This document shows, one piece after another, positions 7,914 through 16,742 of a DNA stretch of 64,000 nucleotides. The DNA is from Phocaeicola fibrisolvens. Lineage in GTDB: Bacteria; Bacteroidota; Bacteroidia; Bacteroidales; Bacteroidaceae. The position numbers were made by a program, and so were the translations under genes. Each line of letters begins with the position of its first letter. Within the stretch, counting starts at the first letter, position 1. Under the pieces are notes generated by a model. That model did not search any database. It was not told where the DNA came from and worked only from the letters and a program-made list of their open reading frames with translations. Location: NCBI RefSeq assembly GCF_025567125.1, contig NZ_JAOQJI010000013.1, forward strand, positions 1 through 64,000, in the 5' to 3' direction.

Positions 7914-10346
7914 ATGAAAGTATTGAAATTCGGCGGCACATCCGTAGGTTCCGTCAATAGCATGTTAAGCGTGAAGCGTATTGTAGAAGGAGTGGATGAC
8001 AAAGTGATTGTAGTTGTTTCCGCATTGGGAGGCATTACCGACAAGTTGATTTGTACTTCGAAAATGGCTGCTTCGGGCGATGATTCTTATGAAAAGGAAA
8101 TGAAAGAAATCGTGAATCGCCATATAGAAATGGTGTACACGGTCATTCCGGCAGGAAGAGGCAGGGAATTGCTTCTGGATTTGGTGAATGAACTGCTAAG
8201 CGAATTGAAGGATATTTTTCAGGGGATTTATTTGATTCGGGATCTTTCTCCCAAGACTTCGGCTACTATTGTGAGCTATGGAGAACGGCTGTCTTCCATT
8301 ATCGTAGCTACCTTGATTCAAGGAGCTGTGTGGTTCGACTCCCGTACATTTATCAAGACAGAGAAAAAACATAACAAGCATATTCTGGATTCGGAACTTA
8401 CCAATCAGCTGGTACGTGAGACATTCAGCGAAATTCCAGACGTATCCGTCGTGCCGGGATTTATTTCGACCGACAAGAATACCGGTGAGGTCACCAACCT
8501 GGGACGGGGTGGTTCGGATTATACGGCTTCTATCATTGCGGCAGCATTGGATGCGGACATTTTGGAAATTTGGACGGATGTGGATGGCTTTATGACAGCC
8601 GATCCGAAGGTTATCAGTACGGCTTATCCGATTAAGGAGCTGAGCTATGTGGAAGCCATGGAGTTGTGCAACTTCGGGGCGAAGGTGGTGTATCCACCGA
8701 CCATTTATCCGGTGTGTCACAAGAATATTCCGATTCTGATTAAGAATACGTTCAATCCGGAGGCACCAGGTACTATCGTCAAGCAGGATGCAGACCATTC
8801 TTCCAAGCCTATCAAGGGTATTTCGTCCATCAACGATACTTGCCTGATTACCATGACCGGTCTGGGTATGGTGGGCGTGATTGGAGTCAATCACCGTATT
8901 TTTAAGACCTTGGCAGAGAATGGCATCAGTGTGTTCCTCGTTTCGCAGGCTTCTTCCGAGAACTCTACTTCCATCGGAGTAAGAAATGAAGATGCAGAAC
9001 TGGCTTGTGAAGTATTGAATGAGGAATTTGCCAAAGAAATAGAAATGGGAGAAATTTCTCCGATGAAGGCAGAAGGCAATTTGGCCACTGTAGCCATTGT
9101 GGGTGAGAATATGAAGCATACACCGGGTATTGCCGGTAAACTGTTCGGTACCTTGGGACGAAACGGCATCAATGTCATTGCCTGTGCGCAGGGAGCTTCG
9201 GAAACCAATATCTCTTTTGTGGTAGACGGTGCTTCTTTACGGAAAACATTGAACGTGATTCACGATTCGTTCTTTCTGTCAGAATACCAGGTCTTGAATT
9301 TGTTTATTTGTGGCACAGGAACAGTGGGTTCCAGCCTGATAGAGCAGATTCATGGTCAGCAGGAGAAATTGAAACAGGAACGGGGATTGAAACTGCATGT
9401 GGTAGGAATTGCCAACGGACATAAGGCGTTGTTTACCCGTGCAGGAATTGATTTGGAGCATTTCAGGGAGGAATTGGATGAAAAAGGTTCTCCTTCATCT
9501 CCGCAGGTGCTCCGGGATGAGATTGTAGGGATGAATATCTTCAATTCGGTATTTGTGGATTGTACTGCCAGTCCGGATATCGCGGCCCTCTACAAGGACT
9601 TGTTGAGTCACAACGTATCGGTAGTGGCTGCCAACAAGATTGCGGCTTCTTCGGAATATGATATTTATGCGGAATTGAAGAAAATAGCCCGTCAGCGGGG
9701 AGTCAAGTTTCTGTTTGAAACTAACGTAGGAGCGGGATTACCGGTTATCAATACCATCAACGACCTGATAAACAGTGGAGATAAGATCTTGAAGATTGAA
9801 GCGGTGGTAAGCGGTACGTTGAACTATATCTTCAACCGTATCAGTGCCGACATGCCGTTGAGTGCGACCATCCGTCAGGCGAAGGAAGACGGTTATTCAG
9901 AACCCGATCCGCGAGTAGACTTGAGTGGAAAGGACGTTATCCGGAAACTGGTAATTCTGGCTCGTGAAGCGGGTTATCGTTTGAACCAGGAAGACGTGGA
10001 AACTCATCTGTTCATTCCTAATCAATATTTTGAAGGTACGCTGGATGATTTCTGGAAGAACATTCCCAAATTGGATAAGGAATTCGAAGAGCGTCGCCGC
10101 GAAGTGGAACGGGAAGGAAAACGCTGGCGCTTTGTAGCCAGTCTGGAAAGCGGACATGGAAAAGTGGCTTTGCAGGAAGTGGACAGCAACCATCCGTTCT
10201 ATAATCTGGCGGGTACTAATAACATTATTCTGCTCACCACCGAACGTTACAATGAATATCCGATGCTGATTCAAGGCTATGGAGCGGGTGCTAGTGTAAC
10301 CGCTGCAGGAGTATTTGCGGATATTATGAGCATTGCCAATATTTAA
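7914..10346 (+). CDS. thrA: Bifunctional aspartokinase / homoserine dehydrogenase
   Basis: ThrA catalyses the first and third steps of the aspartate pathway to threonine and methionine: phosphorylation of aspartate and reduction of aspartate semialdehyde to homoserine. The 810-residue protein begins MKVLKFGGTSVGS, the aspartokinase signature. The kinase spans about residues 1-290. ACT domains that bind feedback inhibitors follow (about 310-460), and then homoserine dehydrogenase with FICGTGTVGSSL as the NAD(P)-binding loop (about 463-810). Length and order match the fused ThrA of Bacteroides and enterobacteria. It is the first gene of a tight operon, 11 bases before the apgM-like gene, and follows a long structured leader. 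Confidence 0.97.
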   Translation: MKVLKFGGTSVGSVNSMLSVKRIVEGVDDKVIVVVSALGGITDKLICTSKMAASGDDSYEKEMKEIVNRHIEMVYTVIPAGRGRELLLDLVNELLSELKDIFQGIYLIRDLSPKTSATIVSYGERLSSIIVATLIQGAVWFDSRTFIKTEKKHNKHILDSELTNQLVRETFSEIPDVSVVPGFISTDKNTGEVTNLGRGGSDYTASIIAAALDADILEIWTDVDGFMTADPKVISTAYPIKELSYVEAMELCNFGAKVVYPPTIYPVCHKNIPILIKNTFNPEAPGTIVKQDADHSSKPIKGISSINDTCLITMTGLGMVGVIGVNHRIFKTLAENGISVFLVSQASSENSTSIGVRNEDAELACEVLNEEFAKEIEMGEISPMKAEGNLATVAIVGENMKHTPGIAGKLFGTLGRNGINVIACAQGASETNISFVVDGASLRKTLNVIHDSFFLSEYQVLNLFICGTGTVGSSLIEQIHGQQEKLKQERGLKLHVVGIANGHKALFTRAGIDLEHFREELDEKGSPSSPQVLRDEIVGMNIFNSVFVDCTASPDIAALYKDLLSHNVSVVAANKIAASSEYDIYAELKKIARQRGVKFLFETNVGAGLPVINTINDLINSGDKILKIEAVVSGTLNYIFNRISADMPLSATIRQAKEDGYSEPDPRVDLSGKDVIRKLVILAREAGYRLNQEDVETHLFIPNQYFEGTLDDFWKNIPKLDKEFEERRREVEREGKRWRFVASLESGHGKVALQEVDSNHPFYNLAGTNNIILLTTERYNEYPMLIQGYGAGASVTAAGVFADIMSIANI

Positions 10347-10357
10347 AACAGACAGTC

Positions 10358-11572
10358 ATGAAACATCTTATTATATTGGGCGACGGCATGGCCGACTGGG
10401 CTGTTCCGTCGCTGGGAGGAAAGACCCTGTTGCAGTATGCACAGACTCCTTATATGGACAAACTGGCACGCATGGGACGTACGGGTATGTTGAAGACCGT
10501 AGCCGACGGATTTCATCCTGGGAGTGAGGTGGCCAATATGTCGGTAATGGGATATGACCTGCCCAAGGTTTACGAAGGCCGTGGGGTGCTGGAAGCTGCT
10601 AGTATCGGAGTAGACCTTCAGGAAGGGGACATGGCCATGCGGTGTAACATCGTATGTGTGGAAGGAGATATTTTGAAGAACCATTCTGCCGGGCATATCA
10701 CGACCGAGGAAGCCGATGAACTGATTCGTTTCCTGGATGAAAAACTGGGCTCCGACCGTATTCATTTCTATACCGGTGTGCAGTATCGTCATCTGCTGGT
10801 GATAAAAGGAGGAGACAAACGGCTGGCCTGTGTGCCTCCGCATGATATCCCTTTGCAGCCTTTCCGCCCGAATTTGGTGAAGGCTTTGTGTCCGGAAGCA
10901 CAGGAAACAGCCGAATTGTTGAATGATTTGATTTTGAAGTCACAACAACTGCTGCCCACTCATCCGGTCAATCTGAAACGGGTGGCGGAAGGAAAGGACC
11001 CGGCTAATAGCATCTGGCCTTGGAGCCCGGGATACCGTCCGCAGATGGAACCCTTGGCCGAGAAATATCCGTCCATCCATAAGGGAGCGGTGATTACGGC
11101 GGTCGATTTGATTCGGGGTATCGGGCGTTATGCCGGTTTGCGCTGCATTGATGTGGAAGGGGCCACCGGACTATACAATACCAACTACGAAGGAAAAGCC
11201 CAGGCAGCCATTGAAGCCTTGAAAACCGACGACTTTGTGTATCTGCATGTGGAGGCCAGCGATGAGGCCGGACATGAAGGAGATGTGCCGTTGAAGTTGC
11301 AGACGATTGAAAATCTGGACCGTCGGATTGTGGGGCCGGTCTATGAGGCGGTGAAACAATGGGATGAACCTGTCGCTATTGCGGTGTTGCCCGACCATCC
11401 TACTCCTTGCGAGTTACGGACACATACCAATGAGCCTATCCCGTTTTTGATTTATTATCCGGGTATTGTGCCCGATTCCGTGCAGACCTATGATGAAATA
11501 AGCTGTAAGGAAGGCGGATACGGCTTGATGGAAAAAGACGAGTTTATGAATTTATTTATGCACATTCAGTAA
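10358..11572 (+). CDS. ApgM-family phosphotransferase, probable homoserine kinase
   Basis: The 404-residue protein belongs to the archaeal-type cofactor-independent phosphoglycerate mutase family of the alkaline phosphatase superfamily. It starts MKHLIILGDGMADW, carries the metal-binding Asp, and has SEVANMSVMGYD and a late DHPTP motif. It lies between thrA and thrC with 11-base gaps on both sides, and no GHMP-type thrB is present. Such apgM-like genes in threonine operons have been proposed, and in Bacteroides supported by genetics as I recall, to supply homoserine kinase activity. Phosphoglycerate mutase activity is the alternative. Family assignment is firm; the kinase role rests mainly on context. 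Confidence 0.85.
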   Translation: MKHLIILGDGMADWAVPSLGGKTLLQYAQTPYMDKLARMGRTGMLKTVADGFHPGSEVANMSVMGYDLPKVYEGRGVLEAASIGVDLQEGDMAMRCNIVCVEGDILKNHSAGHITTEEADELIRFLDEKLGSDRIHFYTGVQYRHLLVIKGGDKRLACVPPHDIPLQPFRPNLVKALCPEAQETAELLNDLILKSQQLLPTHPVNLKRVAEGKDPANSIWPWSPGYRPQMEPLAEKYPSIHKGAVITAVDLIRGIGRYAGLRCIDVEGATGLYNTNYEGKAQAAIEALKTDDFVYLHVEASDEAGHEGDVPLKLQTIENLDRRIVGPVYEAVKQWDEPVAIAVLPDHPTPCELRTHTNEPIPFLIYYPGIVPDSVQTYDEISCKEGGYGLMEKDEFMNLFMHIQ

Positions 11573-11583
11573 CAAATTGCAAT

Positions 11584-12885
11584 ATGAAGTATTACAGTAC
11601 AAACGGAAAAGCGCTGGACGCTACTTTGGAAGAGGCTGTAGTGAGAGGACTGGCTTCTGATAAGGGCTTGTATATGCCTCGCGAGATAAAGGCATTGCCG
11701 CAGTCTTTTTTTGACGAGATTGATACGCTTTCTTTCCCTGAGATAGCTTATAAGGTGGCCGATGCCTTCTTTGGAGAAGATGTACCTGCAGAGACTCTGA
11801 AACAGATTGTATATGATACCTTGAATTTCGATGTGCCGGCAGTGAAGGTGAAAGATAATATTTATTCTTTGGAACTGTTTCATGGACCGACGCTGGCGTT
11901 TAAGGATGTAGGCGGTCGTTTTATGGCGCGTCTGCTGGGGTATTTTATCCGCAAGGAAGGGAAAAAGCAGGTCAATGTGCTGGTGGCCACTTCGGGTGAT
12001 ACGGGAAGTGCCGTGGCAAACGGTTTTCTGGGAGTAGAAGGTATCCATGTATATGTGCTCTACCCGAAGGGAAAAGTCAGCGAGATTCAGGAAAAGCAGT
12101 TTACTACCCTCGGACATAATATTACGGCCATTGAGGTGGACGGTACGTTCGATGATTGCCAGGCACTGGTGAAGAGTGCGTTCATGGATAAGGAATTGAA
12201 CGAACACATGCAGCTCACTTCCGCCAACTCCATTAATGTGGCCCGTTTCTTGCCTCAGGCATTTTATTATTTCTATGCCTATGCGCAGATGAAGAAAATC
12301 GGTAAAGCCGACAATTTGGTAGTCTGTGTACCGAGTGGAAATTTCGGGAATATCACTGCCGGGTTGTTTGGCAAGCGCATGGGACTCCCCGTGAAGCGTT
12401 TCATTGCCGCCAATAACCGGAATGACATATTCTATCAGTACCTGAAGACAGGGAAATACAGTCCACGTCCTTCTGTGGCTACAATTGCCAATGCCATGGA
12501 TGTGGGCGACCCAAGTAACTTTGCCCGTGTATTGGATTTGTACGACGGCAGCCATGAGGCCATCGCTTCCGAAATCAGTGGAGAAACCTATACCGATGAC
12601 CAGATTCGGGAAACGGTACAGAAGGTGTATGAAGAAACGGGTTATCTGCTGGATCCCCATGGGGCATGCGGATACCGGGCTTTAGCGGAAGAACTGAAGG
12701 AGGGCGAAGTGGGTGTATTCCTGGAGACCGCTCATCCGGCCAAATTCTTGCAGACTGTAGAAAGTATCATTGGGGTAGAGGTGAAAATACCGGAAAAACT
12801 TCAGGCCTTCATGAAAGGAACCAAACAGAGCATACCGATGTCAAAAGATTTTGCGGCTTTCAAGGCTTACCTGATGAAGCAGTAA
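11584..12885 (+). CDS. thrC: Threonine synthase
   Basis: ThrC is the PLP enzyme that converts O-phosphohomoserine to threonine. The 433-residue protein has the expected N-terminal YYSTNGKA and GLYMP segments and the PLP lysine in GPTLAFKDVG (Lys107). The phosphate-binding loop ATSGDTGSAVANGF and the second glycine-rich segment VPSGNFGNITAG are also present. The length is standard. It is the last gene of the thrA-apgM-like-thrC operon, so all steps from aspartate semialdehyde to threonine would be encoded together if the middle gene is the kinase. Confidence 0.97.
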   Translation: MKYYSTNGKALDATLEEAVVRGLASDKGLYMPREIKALPQSFFDEIDTLSFPEIAYKVADAFFGEDVPAETLKQIVYDTLNFDVPAVKVKDNIYSLELFHGPTLAFKDVGGRFMARLLGYFIRKEGKKQVNVLVATSGDTGSAVANGFLGVEGIHVYVLYPKGKVSEIQEKQFTTLGHNITAIEVDGTFDDCQALVKSAFMDKELNEHMQLTSANSINVARFLPQAFYYFYAYAQMKKIGKADNLVVCVPSGNFGNITAGLFGKRMGLPVKRFIAANNRNDIFYQYLKTGKYSPRPSVATIANAMDVGDPSNFARVLDLYDGSHEAIASEISGETYTDDQIRETVQKVYEETGYLLDPHGACGYRALAEELKEGEVGVFLETAHPAKFLQTVESIIGVEVKIPEKLQAFMKGTKQSIPMSKDFAAFKAYLMKQ

Positions 12886-12921
12886 TTGTTCGGACGCAGA
12901 CTAGGATAAGAGTAAGTTCTC

Positions 12922-13007
12922 AGTACTTCCTAGGAAGTACTTTAGTACTGCCTAAGAAGTACTGCAGTACTTTCAGGGGAGTACTCCAGTACTTTAAAGG
13001 AAGTACT
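12922..13007. repeat. Array of four 22-bp palindromic units (AGTACT-N8-AGTACT)
   Basis: Four units begin at 12922, 12944, 12966 and 12988. Each is AGTACT, eight variable bases, AGTACT, then a two-base gap (TT, GC, CC), giving an exact 22-bp period. The first is a perfect 20-bp palindrome. AGTACT is self-complementary, so eight copies alternate with spacings of 8 and 2 bases. The array lies between the converging thrC and cytidylate kinase-like genes. It is too short and regular for CRISPR. Function unknown. Confidence 0.9.
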
Positions 13008-13071
13008 GAGTTGACAGCATATCATAAACTCAGCTTTTCCAACTGCTTGAATAGTAGTGGTTTGGCTGATG

Positions 13072-13122
13072 AAAAAAAGGAAGGGATCATTCAAATGGAA
13101 ATGAACGGTCCCTTCCTTTTTA
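13072..13122. terminator. Bidirectional terminator between thrC and the kinase-like gene
   Basis: A stem of AAAAAAAGGAAGGGA with TCCCTTCCTTTTT has A- and T-runs on both sides and a loop of about 20 bases. It serves both converging genes. Confidence 0.75.
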
Positions 13123-13139
13123 GGTTATGTTTTTTCTTT

Positions 13140-13769
13140 TTAAAGATGAAGCTTCAGGGTCACAAATTTCTTGATGAACTCTACGGTGCCGTCAATCCCC
13201 AATACGGAGGAGTCAATACATAAATGATAAGTAGCTGCCGCTCCCCATGTCTTGTAACTGTAATAATTGTAGTAAGACGAACGTTTCTTATCGGCTTTTT
13301 CCATCAAGTCTTCTGCATCTTCGGCACTGATGTGGTGCAGTTTCATCAGTCGTTCGATACGGGCTTCGGGAGAGGCCGAAACAAAGACATTGGCACATCG
13401 CGGGTGGTCGCGGAGAATATAATCCGCGCAGCGTCCGACAAACAGGCACGATTGCTTTTCAGCTAGCTGACGGATGACATCACTCTGAATCTTGAACAGA
13501 GAGTCGTTGCTCAAGTAGGAATTGTAGGGATAGGCTCCCTCCGTGATGAACGGGAACCGCGTGCCGAACAGTCCTCCCAAAATAGTCTGAGAGGCTTTTT
13601 CGTCTGCTTTCTCGAAAAATTCCTTGCAGAGTCCACTTTCCTCCGAAGCCAGATTGATCAATTCCTTATCATAAAAAGCAATGCCTAGTTCATTCGCCAG
13701 TTTCTCACCAATCTCTTTTCCGCCACTTCCCAGCTGACGTCCGAGATTAATCACATAATGTCCGTCCAT
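13140..13769 (-). CDS. Cytidylate kinase-like family protein
   Basis: The 209-residue protein begins MDGHYVINLGRQLGSGGKEIGEKLA, a P-loop-like NTP-binding segment of the AAA_26 cytidylate kinase-like family. The glycine-rich loop is GRQLGSGGKE instead of a classical Walker A. FVGRCADYIL and the basic RIERLMKLHHIS segment fit the LID and base-binding parts of NMP kinase-like folds. Many Bacteroidetes carry this family alongside a true cmk. The physiological substrate is not known. It reads from its own predicted promoter (TATATTTG at 13798-13805) and ends near a shared terminator. Confidence 0.85.
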   Translation of the reverse strand: MDGHYVINLGRQLGSGGKEIGEKLANELGIAFYDKELINLASEESGLCKEFFEKADEKASQTILGGLFGTRFPFITEGAYPYNSYLSNDSLFKIQSDVIRQLAEKQSCLFVGRCADYILRDHPRCANVFVSASPEARIERLMKLHHISAEDAEDLMEKADKKRSSYYNYYSYKTWGAAATYHLCIDSSVLGIDGTVEFIKKFVTLKLHL

Positions 13770-13797
13770 AGTGTAACTTCTTTAGTTTGATATAAAG

Positions 13798-13805
13798 CAA
13801 ATATA
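13798..13805 (-). promoter_or_regulatory. Candidate -7 box for the cytidylate kinase-like gene
   Basis: The minus strand reads TATATTTG (TAnnTTTG), 29 bases upstream of the ATG at 13769, in the short gap after the MATE gene. Confidence 0.45.
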
Positions 13806-13849
13806 AATCATTCTACGGAAAAATGCGACTTTTTTATCGTTTATTTTCG

Positions 13850-15220
13850 TCAGCGCTTGGATTGGGCTGCATGTTGTTGCTTGAATTGTTTGAATTGGGC
13901 ATAGAGCATGGTGCCTGCAATGATACTGGCTGTGATATCTGAAATCGGCATGCTGTACCACACGCCTTCTACTCCCCAAAAGAGAGGAAGAATTAGCAGG
14001 CAGGGAATCAGAATCAGGACCTGTCGGCTCAGAGAAAGGATGATGGCTTTCTTGGCCATACCGATGCTTTGGAAGAAGTTGGAGGTCACCATCTGAAAAC
14101 CGATGATGGGGAAAAACAGGACGACCACCTGCAATCCTTTTGCGCTCAGCTGTATGAGCTGTGCATCCGTTGTAAAGGCCGATACGGCCAGTTCTGGCAT
14201 CAGTTCTCCCACAAGGAAGCCGCTGGTCGTTACAATGGTGGCGGCGATGACGGTATATTTCATGACTTGGTTTACCCGATGGTAGTGCTGGGCACCGAAA
14301 TTATAGCCGGCAATGGGCTGCATCCCTTGGTTCAGTCCCATCACAATCATGACAAATAAAAATACAATGCGGTTGACAATGCCAAACGCGCCGATAGCCA
14401 AATCCCCATCATACAGTTTTAATCCCTTGTTGATAAGGATGACGATGAAGCAGGAAGCCAGGTTCATGAAGAAGGGAGCCAGTCCGATACCGATGATGTT
14501 TTCCACCAGTGTTGTCTTGAGCCGATAAATCCCTCTTTTCAGATGCAGAAGTTCATTCTTGTTACAGAAAATCTTGATGAGCCAGCATAAGGAAATAACC
14601 TGAGCCAGTACAGTGGCTATGGCGGCACCTTGGATTCCCATGTGGAAGGTATAGATGAACAGTGGGTCCAGCAGCGTATTGATGACCACGGTCAGGATAG
14701 TGGCTGCCATGGCCTTTTGCGGATGTCCGGCCGAACGCAGTACGGAGTTCAGTCCCAGGTACATGTGGGTAATGACATTCCCCAGAAGGATGGTAATCAT
14801 GTAGTCTCTGGCATAAGGAAGGGTAGCATCGCTGGCCCCGAAGAAATACAGAATCGGGTCCAGAAACAGCAGGCAGACAAGGGTGAACAGTATCCCGATA
14901 ATCAGGTTGAGTGATACTACATTTCCCAGAATCTGCTGGGCGGTAACATAATCCTTCTGTCCCAGTTTGACAGAAATGAGGGTGGAGGCTCCGACTCCTA
15001 CCAGTGAGCCGAAAGCGGCGGCCAGGTTCATCAGCGGAAAGGTGATGGCCAGTCCGGAGATAGCCAATGGCCCGACTCCATGTCCGATGAAGATACTGTC
15101 TACCATGTTGTAGAGGGAGGAGGCGGTCATGGCAATGATGGCTGGGATGGCATATTGCATCAATAGTTTTCCAATTCTTTCTGTTCCCAGCTCAGTAGCT
15201 GTTCCTTTTTGTGACGTCAT
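13850..15220 (-). CDS. MATE-family multidrug/cation exporter
   Basis: The 456-residue integral membrane protein has about twelve hydrophobic segments arranged as two similar halves, as expected for MATE transporters that use a Na+ or H+ gradient to export drugs or metabolites. Recognisable family segments are the N-terminal KLLMQYAIPAIIAM and VDSIFIGHGVGPLAISGL, and the second-half MGLNQGMQPIAGYNFGA. The substrate cannot be predicted. It is divergent from the S8 protease gene and is followed 80 bases later by the cytidylate kinase-like gene on the same strand. Confidence 0.93.
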   Translation of the reverse strand: MTSQKGTATELGTERIGKLLMQYAIPAIIAMTASSLYNMVDSIFIGHGVGPLAISGLAITFPLMNLAAAFGSLVGVGASTLISVKLGQKDYVTAQQILGNVVSLNLIIGILFTLVCLLFLDPILYFFGASDATLPYARDYMITILLGNVITHMYLGLNSVLRSAGHPQKAMAATILTVVINTLLDPLFIYTFHMGIQGAAIATVLAQVISLCWLIKIFCNKNELLHLKRGIYRLKTTLVENIIGIGLAPFFMNLASCFIVILINKGLKLYDGDLAIGAFGIVNRIVFLFVMIVMGLNQGMQPIAGYNFGAQHYHRVNQVMKYTVIAATIVTTSGFLVGELMPELAVSAFTTDAQLIQLSAKGLQVVVLFFPIIGFQMVTSNFFQSIGMAKKAIILSLSRQVLILIPCLLILPLFWGVEGVWYSMPISDITASIIAGTMLYAQFKQFKQQHAAQSKR

Positions 15221-15323
15221 ACTCTCTATTCTTTTTCTTATTAATTGTTATCCAGAAATCTTTAGATTCCCTAAAAAATCGCGCAAAGGTAAGTCTTTTT
15301 CCGGAATCAGGGAAAACTTTGTG

Positions 15324-15331
15324 TATCTTTG
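15324..15331 (+). promoter_or_regulatory. Candidate -7 box for the S8 protease gene
   Basis: TATCTTTG matches TAnnTTTG, 19 bases before the ATG at 15351. It supports that start over upstream in-frame ATGs that would lie inside the divergent MATE gene. Confidence 0.5.
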
Positions 15332-15350
15332 CGCTTCAAAAATAAAAGCT

Positions 15351-16742
15351 ATGTGGATGAATGTGAATAGAGTAGGATTATTCTTTTGCCTGTTGGCCTG
15401 CTTGGGGAGCGCTTCAGCAGAGACTATGTACAAATATCGGGTCCAGCTTACGGACAAGAAAAAGACCGTTTATTCTTTGGAACATCCGGAGGAATTTTTG
15501 TCGTCGCGGGCATTGGCGCGTCGGGCGCATCAGGGATTGGCCGTCGATTCGACCGATTTGCCTGTCTGCCGTGTGTATATAGACCGTCTGAAGGAGCAGG
15601 GGGGAGAATATGTTTCTTCCAGCAAATGGAACAATACGGTACTGATGGAGGTACCCGATGAGTCGGTGGCCCTCCGTTTTCTGGATAATCCTTTCGTGCG
15701 TTCCGTAAAGAAAGTCTGGGTCTCTCCGGATTCCATTCCTGCCCGGGGAGCGGGACGGAAGGAGCTGGTAAAGAACCAGTGGAAAAAACAGGACGATTAT
15801 TATGGAATGGCTTCCGAACAGATTAAAATACACAATGGAGACAGCTTGCATCTGGCAGGTTTCAAGGGACAAGGCATGCAGATTGCCGTGATTGATGCCG
15901 GTTTCTTCAATGTGGATGCCATGAAGATTTTTCATAAAACCTCCATCTTAGGTACACATGATTTTGTAAATCCGGATTCGGATATTTATGGAGAGCACAA
16001 TCATGGCATGAAAGTACTTTCCTGCATGGCTGCCAATATGCCCCATGTAATGGTCGGGACTGCTCCCGAGGCAAGTTATTGGCTGTTGCGGAGTGAGGAT
16101 AATGATACGGAACAGCCGGTGGAAGAGGATAATTGGGCGGCTGCCATTGAATTTGCCGACAGTGTAGGGGTGGATATCGTGAACACTTCACTGGGATATT
16201 ACTCTTTTGACGATCCGATTGACAATTATACTTATCGGGAACTCGATGGACATACTTCTTTGATGGCGGCTTCTGCTTCGTATGCGGCCAAAAAGGGATT
16301 GTTGGTGGTGTGCAGTGCCGGAAATTCTGGTATGGACACCTGGAAAAAGATAACGCCTCCGGCAGATGCAGAGGATATTCTGACCATCGGGGCGATAGAC
16401 AATATGGGAGTGAATGCCCCATTTTCTTCCATTGGCAATACGGCCGACGGACGTGTCAAGCCGGATGTCATGGCAATGGGGGTTCATTCGGCTGTAGTGG
16501 GTATCGACGGGGGGACTTCCTTTGCCAACGGTACGTCGTTTGCTTCGCCTACGTTCTGCGGACTGGTGGCTTGTTTGTGGGAGGCTTGTCCTTGGCTTAC
16601 TGTCCGCCAGTTGATTGAGATTGTACATGAAGCTAGTGACCGTAATACCTATCCGGACAATATTTTCGGTTATGGAGTGACGGATATCTGGAAAGCCTAT
16701 CAGCTGGGATTGAAACTGAAGAGCGGAAACGATGGAAAATAA
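15351..16742 (+). CDS. Secreted S8 (subtilisin-like) serine protease
   Basis: The 463-residue product starts MWMNVNRVGLFFCLLACLGSASA, a signal peptide. The subtilisin catalytic triad is visible: Asp in IAVIDAGF, His in GEHNHGMKVLS and Ser in NGTSFASPTFCG, in the correct order. A propeptide-like region of about 130 residues precedes the catalytic domain. An upstream in-frame ATG exists, but it would place a hydrophilic extension before the signal peptide. The gene overlaps xseA by 11 bases, so the protease and exonuclease genes are co-transcribed. Periplasmic or surface proteolysis is likely; the target is unknown. Confidence 0.93.
   Translation: MWMNVNRVGLFFCLLACLGSASAETMYKYRVQLTDKKKTVYSLEHPEEFLSSRALARRAHQGLAVDSTDLPVCRVYIDRLKEQGGEYVSSSKWNNTVLMEVPDESVALRFLDNPFVRSVKKVWVSPDSIPARGAGRKELVKNQWKKQDDYYGMASEQIKIHNGDSLHLAGFKGQGMQIAVIDAGFFNVDAMKIFHKTSILGTHDFVNPDSDIYGEHNHGMKVLSCMAANMPHVMVGTAPEASYWLLRSEDNDTEQPVEEDNWAAAIEFADSVGVDIVNTSLGYYSFDDPIDNYTYRELDGHTSLMAASASYAAKKGLLVVCSAGNSGMDTWKKITPPADAEDILTIGAIDNMGVNAPFSSIGNTADGRVKPDVMAMGVHSAVVGIDGGTSFANGTSFASPTFCGLVACLWEACPWLTVRQLIEIVHEASDRNTYPDNIFGYGVTDIWKAYQLGLKLKSGNDGK

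Noticed and set aside
8196..9119. 307-codon frame on the minus strand
   Set aside because: It is antisense to thrA and has no recognisable features.
12666..13223. 185-codon plus-strand frame running through thrC and the first repeat array
   Set aside because: It is out of frame with thrC and its C-terminal part is a translation of the 22-bp repeats, which are not a multiple of three.
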